Shown here piece by piece: positions 5,830 through 8,903 of a stretch of DNA of 8,903 bases. The position numbers were made by a program, and so were the translations under genes. The notes under the pieces are model-generated. The model did not search any database. It saw nothing but the letters and a program-made list of their open reading frames with translations, and had not been told where the DNA came from. The first letter of the stretch is position 1; every line of letters starts with the position of its first letter. Origin of the DNA: RUG760 sp045642205 (lineage in GTDB: Bacteria > Bacillota > Clostridia > Lachnospirales > Bianqueaceae); NCBI GenBank assembly GCA_045642205.1, contig JAZUIK010000177.1, forward strand, positions 1 through 8,903. The letters run 5' to 3'.

Positions 5830-6642
5830 ATGTACTGGAATCTCTTATTGATCCTTTTTGTCGTGGCACTTTTGGCCTGTGCTGTCGGCTTTTATAAATA
5901 TGTATACTTCCTTTCCATCGGCTATGGCTTTGCAGTCGGTGCCTGCGGCATCGCCATCTTGGTCATCTCCATGGTCAACGGATACACCGATGGGGTGCTG
6001 CTTTTGGCCATCGTCCAGGCCGTCCTCTTTGTGATCTACGGCGCCAGACTTTCCGGCTTTCTTCTCGTCAGAGAGATCAAGAATGCTTCCTATAAAAAAG
6101 TCCTTAAGGAAGCTACCGGCGATGAGAAGAAGATGCCCATCTTTGTAAAGATCACCATCTGGGTCTTCTGTGCCGCTCTGTATGTTATGCAGACCAGCGC
6201 CATGCTGTTCCGCTTTGCCAATGGTTCCAAGGATCTGATCCTTCCCACTATCGGTGCGGTGATCTCTGTTTTGGGACTGATCTTAGAGTCCGCTGCCGAT
6301 AAACAGAAATCCGCTCAGAAAAAGACCCGTCCCGACATGGTCGCTACCGAGGGACTCTATAAGATCTCACGCTGCCCCAACTACTGCGGCGAGATCACCT
6401 TCTGGACCGGTGTCTTTGTAGGCGGACTGTCCACCTATCAGACTATAGGACAGTGGATCACCACCATCGTTGCCTATATCTGCATTGTCTACATTATGTT
6501 CAACGGTGCTCAGAGACTGGAAAAGAGACAGGAAGGGCGTTATGGTCAGAATGCGGAGTACAGAAACTACGCAGATAAGACCCCCTTGCTGCTTCCCTTT
6601 ATTCCCGCTTCTGTGACCAACAAGAAATATACGACGAAATAA
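5830..6642 (+). CDS. DUF1295 / steroid 5-alpha-reductase-like membrane protein
   Basis: A 270-residue integral membrane protein with about six to seven hydrophobic helices (roughly 3-20, 25-50, 55-80, 105-127, 137-153, 187-200, 207-225). The C-terminal third carries the family signature: GLYKISRCPNYCGEI (175-189), then EKRQEGRYGQNAEYRNYADKT (231-251) and the closing LLPFIP. This superfamily includes steroid 5-alpha-reductases, NAD(P)H-dependent enoyl reductases and isoprenylcysteine methyltransferases, all acting on lipophilic substrates at the membrane. The usual RHPNY histidine is cysteine (Cys182). The ATG at 5830 lies one base after the SDR stop codon with AAGGA 5 nt upstream, indicating translational coupling; an upstream in-frame ATG at 5749 lies inside the SDR gene and is discarded. 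Reductase function is likely but the substrate is open. Confidence 0.78.
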   Translation: MYWNLLLILFVVALLACAVGFYKYVYFLSIGYGFAVGACGIAILVISMVNGYTDGVLLLAIVQAVLFVIYGARLSGFLLVREIKNASYKKVLKEATGDEKKMPIFVKITIWVFCAALYVMQTSAMLFRFANGSKDLILPTIGAVISVLGLILESAADKQKSAQKKTRPDMVATEGLYKISRCPNYCGEITFWTGVFVGGLSTYQTIGQWITTIVAYICIVYIMFNGAQRLEKRQEGRYGQNAEYRNYADKTPLLLPFIPASVTNKKYTTK

Positions 6643-6655
6643 GTGAGGTGACCCT

Positions 6656-7276
6656 ATGTATTCTGTACCTATGGCAATCGTGGATTTTATCCCGGTCGTA
6701 TTCTTTGCAGCTGCTGCCTGGATCCTTCTGAAGGATCTGTATAACAAGATGAGCAAGGGTGCCTTCGCTCTGTTCGCTGCCGGTGCCATCGATGTGTTCA
6801 TGGCAGGTTCTTTAAAAGCACTGTATAAGCTGCTCTATGCGGCTAACGTCTGTGACTTCAAGCCCCTGAGCAATATGTTCTTCCCGGTCCAGGCCATCGG
6901 ATTCATGCTGGCCGGTATCGGCATGGTCTGCATGATCGCAAGACCTCAGGGTAAGGGTAAACTCTACAGCGCAGCTCCCGCTCTTTTCAGTGGTACCTTT
7001 GTCTTTGTTGCCTTCATGATCCTGGGCCTTCTGGGCATGGATGTGAGCCTGTGCATCCTTTCCAAGAGAATGAAGAAGCCGGCTGTTATGGTATTGTTCA
7101 TCGTGTCCTTCATCTTCTGTCTGATGATGGGATATCTTTCCTCCAAGGACTTCTCCCAGAGTTACATGAACTGGGCAGCGGAGGCTGTCAATGTGATCGG
7201 ACAGGGAGCTCTCTTTGTGGGAACTTGGATCCTTCACAAGAATGGCATGGAAGAGTTCCAGGTCAGAGAAGACTAA
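6656..7276 (+). CDS. Six-helix membrane protein of unknown function
   Basis: A 206-residue hydrophobic protein that I do not recognise. Predicted helices lie at about 5-25, 36-60, 75-95, 106-127, 143-161 and 172-193, separated by short lysine-rich loops (KDLYNKMSKG, RPQGKGK, SKRMKKP). The C-terminus is short and charged (EEFQVRED). It has three scattered cysteines within or near helices (66, 92, 133) and one more at 155. The GAGGTGA ribosome site lies just before the ATG, 13 nt after the DUF1295 gene, and the operon terminator follows, so it belongs to the TetR-controlled unit. A role as membrane partner of the DUF1295 protein, or as a transporter or retention factor for its substrate, is possible but not shown by any motif. 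Confidence 0.7.
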   Translation: MYSVPMAIVDFIPVVFFAAAAWILLKDLYNKMSKGAFALFAAGAIDVFMAGSLKALYKLLYAANVCDFKPLSNMFFPVQAIGFMLAGIGMVCMIARPQGKGKLYSAAPALFSGTFVFVAFMILGLLGMDVSLCILSKRMKKPAVMVLFIVSFIFCLMMGYLSSKDFSQSYMNWAAEAVNVIGQGALFVGTWILHKNGMEEFQVRED

Positions 7277-7300
7277 GGTAAAAGTGACATAGATCGGATG

Positions 7301-7336
7301 AAAGCCTCACCTTGTAAAGGTGGGGCTTTTCCTTTT
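7301..7336 (+). terminator. Rho-independent terminator ending the TetR operon
   Basis: AAAGCCTCACC (7301-7311) pairs with GGTGGGGCTTT (7319-7329) through 11 positions including one G-T wobble, around a 7-nt loop, followed by TTTTCCTTTT. It starts 24 nt after the last stop codon of the operon. Confidence 0.88.
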
Positions 7337-7434
7337 GGGAAAAAGAGTGTATCATATAGACCGTATGCAGCTTCTTCCACGAAGATTTTTTCAAGTGAGG
7401 ATATCTTCAAAGAAGAAGTGAAGTGAGGTCCTAA

Positions 7435-8073
7435 ATGAAAGTTCTAAAAATCCTGATTGCCATCGTTCTGGGCTATATGACCGGAACCTTTAACCCTGCC
7501 TACCTGATCGGAAAGACCAGAGGCATCGATATCCGTGATAACGGTACCGGAAATGCCGGCACTACCAATGCTATGTATGTGCTGGGAAAACGTGCCGGTC
7601 TGATCGTGTTTGTATCTGATGTTTTGAAGACCATTTTGGTCATGTCGCTCGTTGCCTGGATCTGGCCTGAGCCTGCCTATCTTATGTTCCTGGCCGGTGT
7701 CAGCTGTTTTATCGGTCACGCCTTTCCGTATTACATGGGATTCAAGGGAGGAAAAGGTTCTGCCTGTTTCCTGGGCATGGTCATTCGCATCAGCCCCTGG
7801 ATGATCCCCTTGATGGTACTCATCGCCTTCGTGATCTCTTTTGCCACAGACATCGCTTTTCTCTTCCCTGTCAGTGCCATCATGATCTATCCCTTCATCG
7901 TCTATCATCTCGACAAGGATATCATCTGTGCCCTGATCATGGCACTGCTGATCCCTCTGACGCTGTACCTGCACCGCATGAACTTCGGAAAGGTCAAGAG
8001 TGGAGAAGAGAATGGTTTCAGAGAAGTCCTGTTCCGAAAGGTCAAGGGCTATGGAAAGGATGCACAGCGATAA
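7435..8073 (+). CDS. plsY: PlsY-like glycerol-3-phosphate acyltransferase
   Basis: A 212-residue membrane protein of normal PlsY length. PlsY moves an acyl group from acyl-phosphate to the sn-1 position of glycerol-3-phosphate, the first step of phospholipid synthesis. Motif 1 spans 17-50: GTFNPAYLIGK, DIRDNGTGNAGTTN. Motif 2 is GHAFPYYMGFKGGKG (94-108), and motif 3 is LHRMNFGKVKSGEE (179-192), with His180, Asn183 and Glu191. Hydrophobic helices lie at about 3-25, 54-75, 80-98, 118-137, 141-157 and 162-178. Several usually conserved positions differ: GS is GT, GSGNxGATN is GTGNAGTTN, the Arg after TNxx is Tyr48, and GGKGVAT is GGKGSAC. It may be a paralogue of the housekeeping enzyme. GAGG lies about 9 nt before the ATG. 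It follows the operon terminator, and I see no convincing sigma-A promoter in 7337-7434. It ends in a double stop, TAATAG. Confidence 0.85.
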   Translation: MKVLKILIAIVLGYMTGTFNPAYLIGKTRGIDIRDNGTGNAGTTNAMYVLGKRAGLIVFVSDVLKTILVMSLVAWIWPEPAYLMFLAGVSCFIGHAFPYYMGFKGGKGSACFLGMVIRISPWMIPLMVLIAFVISFATDIAFLFPVSAIMIYPFIVYHLDKDIICALIMALLIPLTLYLHRMNFGKVKSGEENGFREVLFRKVKGYGKDAQR

Positions 8074-8111
8074 TAGAAAAAATAACGGGGTGTAATTTGC
8101 CAAAGGGAAGG

Positions 8112-8140
8112 TTCATCCTGTAGAAGAAGACGCGTATACT
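8112..8140 (+). promoter_or_regulatory. Possible promoter of the downstream membrane-protein gene
   Basis: TATACT (8135-8140) is a good -10 box. With a 17-bp spacer the -35 would be TTCATC (8112-8117), a poor match. Transcription would begin near 8147, about 26 nt before the ATG at 8173. No terminator is visible between the acyltransferase gene and this point, so read-through is also possible. Confidence 0.4.
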
Positions 8141-8172
8141 AGTGTCAATAAACAAAGAATCGAGGTTTCTTT

Positions 8173-8903
8173 ATGAATACCAAAGCATCCCGCGTACTGG
8201 GAGTCGTTAAAGTTGCTGCCATTGTGATCGTCGTTGCAGCCATCATCTACTACTTTACCTTGCCTGCCATCAACATCCATTCCCCCGGATTCTGGATGTT
8301 CTTTCTGGCAATCTTTGCTGTGCTTGCTTTCAGAGCATTTATCAAGAGCGTCCAGCAGACACCGAACAATAAGGACCTTGAGATCGCTAAATATAAACTG
8401 AAGGATAATCATTTCCCCATCCTTGGTGGAATTGCCGCAGCGATCCTTCTGGTCTACATTATCGGATCTCTGCTTTCTTCTCAGGTCGTTAATGCACAGA
8501 AGTATCAGAAGCTCATTGCGCCCGAGACCTGTGATTTCGCTACGGATATCCAGGAGATCTCCTATGAAGAGATCCCCCTTCTGGATAAGGACAGTGCGTC
8601 TCTTCTGGCCATCCGTAAGATGGGTTCCATGGTCGAATATGTTTCTCAGTTTGAGGTCGCATACGATAACTACCAGATCAACTATGCCGGTGTTCCCACC
8701 CGTGTTACCTCTTTGGAGTATGGTAACTTCTTTAAGTGGCTCAGCAACAGAGCCCAGGGTATTCCCGCTTACATCACCATCAACATGGCTGACCAGAGCG
8801 TAGAGTGTGTCAAGCTTTCCGAGGGAATGCACTATTCCGAGTCTGAAAACTTTGGTCACTATATCCATCGCTATCTGCGTTTCCATTATCCCACCTACAT
8901 GTT
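8173..8903 (+). CDS. Unrecognised membrane-anchored protein, N-terminal 243 residues
   Basis: The frame opens at ATG 8173, with GAGG 7 nt upstream, and stays open to the right edge, so the gene is cut. Three hydrophobic helices are visible: about 11-30, 38-54 (GFWMFFLAIFAVLAF) and 82-101 (PILGGIAAAILLVYIIGSL). From residue 103 on it is a hydrophilic, probably extracytoplasmic or large soluble domain with aromatic-rich, well-structured stretches: LLDKDSASLLAIRKMG (136-151), EYGNFFKWLSNRAQG (182-196), PAYITINMADQSVE (198-211), HYIHRYLRFHYPTYM (229-243). I find no catalytic motif or familiar domain in the part present. The ordinary codon use and ribosome site indicate a real gene. The reverse strand of this stretch also stays open for a long way, but lacks a ribosome site and is a shadow. 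Confidence 0.75.
   Translation, partial: MNTKASRVLGVVKVAAIVIVVAAIIYYFTLPAINIHSPGFWMFFLAIFAVLAFRAFIKSVQQTPNNKDLEIAKYKLKDNHFPILGGIAAAILLVYIIGSLLSSQVVNAQKYQKLIAPETCDFATDIQEISYEEIPLLDKDSASLLAIRKMGSMVEYVSQFEVAYDNYQINYAGVPTRVTSLEYGNFFKWLSNRAQGIPAYITINMADQSVECVKLSEGMHYSESENFGHYIHRYLRFHYPTYM

Noticed and set aside
7335..7360. TTGGGA and TATAGA as a promoter for the acyltransferase gene.
   Set aside because: The spacing is only 14 bp and both boxes are imperfect; not reliable enough to annotate.
8113..8886. A 257-residue open frame on the minus strand opposite the last gene.
   Set aside because: The plus-strand frame has a ribosome site, a possible promoter and convincing membrane helices; the minus-strand translation has no domain-like features.

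Overview
The window looks like a piece of a Gram-positive Clostridia chromosome, probably Lachnospiraceae-like. I infer this from strong AGGAGG-type ribosome binding sites, good sigma-A-type promoters, a PlsY-type acyltransferase, a class I dihydroorotase, and the overall look of the proteins. This is a judgement from family resemblance, not a database match. I see no rRNA, tRNA, CRISPR array, insertion sequence or phage gene.

Layout: (1) Positions 1-260, minus strand, hold the first 86 codons of a dihydroorotase (pyrC-like). Its promoter stands back to back with (2) the promoter of a plus-strand three-gene unit, 468-3324: two different alpha/beta-hydrolase esterase-like proteins followed by an ATP-grasp carboxylate-amine ligase-like enzyme. 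That unit ends at a strong intrinsic terminator (3360-3403). (3) Immediately after it, a near-consensus promoter with a perfect 14-bp palindrome just downstream drives a five-gene operon, 3471-7276. This encodes a TetR regulator, a flavin-reductase-like protein with a C-terminal segment resembling the PCP_red domain, an atypical NAD(P)-binding SDR, a DUF1295/steroid 5-alpha-reductase-like membrane protein and a six-helix membrane protein of unknown function. It ends at a second terminator (7301-7336). (4) A divergent PlsY-like glycerol-3-phosphate acyltransferase stands alone at 7435-8073. (5) From 8173 to the window edge is the start of an unrecognised membrane-anchored protein with three predicted transmembrane helices.

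How the genes may work together: the TetR operon reads as a ligand-inducible redox module. A soluble flavoprotein and a nucleotide-binding Rossmann protein could feed electrons to, or prepare substrate for, a membrane reductase-like enzyme acting on a lipophilic compound (steroid, fatty acyl or quinone-like). The esterase-esterase-ATP-grasp unit reads as a small-molecule module in which a ligase forms an amide or other acyl bond and two hydrolases cut or trim esters. Both interpretations are inferences from family and gene order. These two modules are the best candidates in the window for something undescribed.
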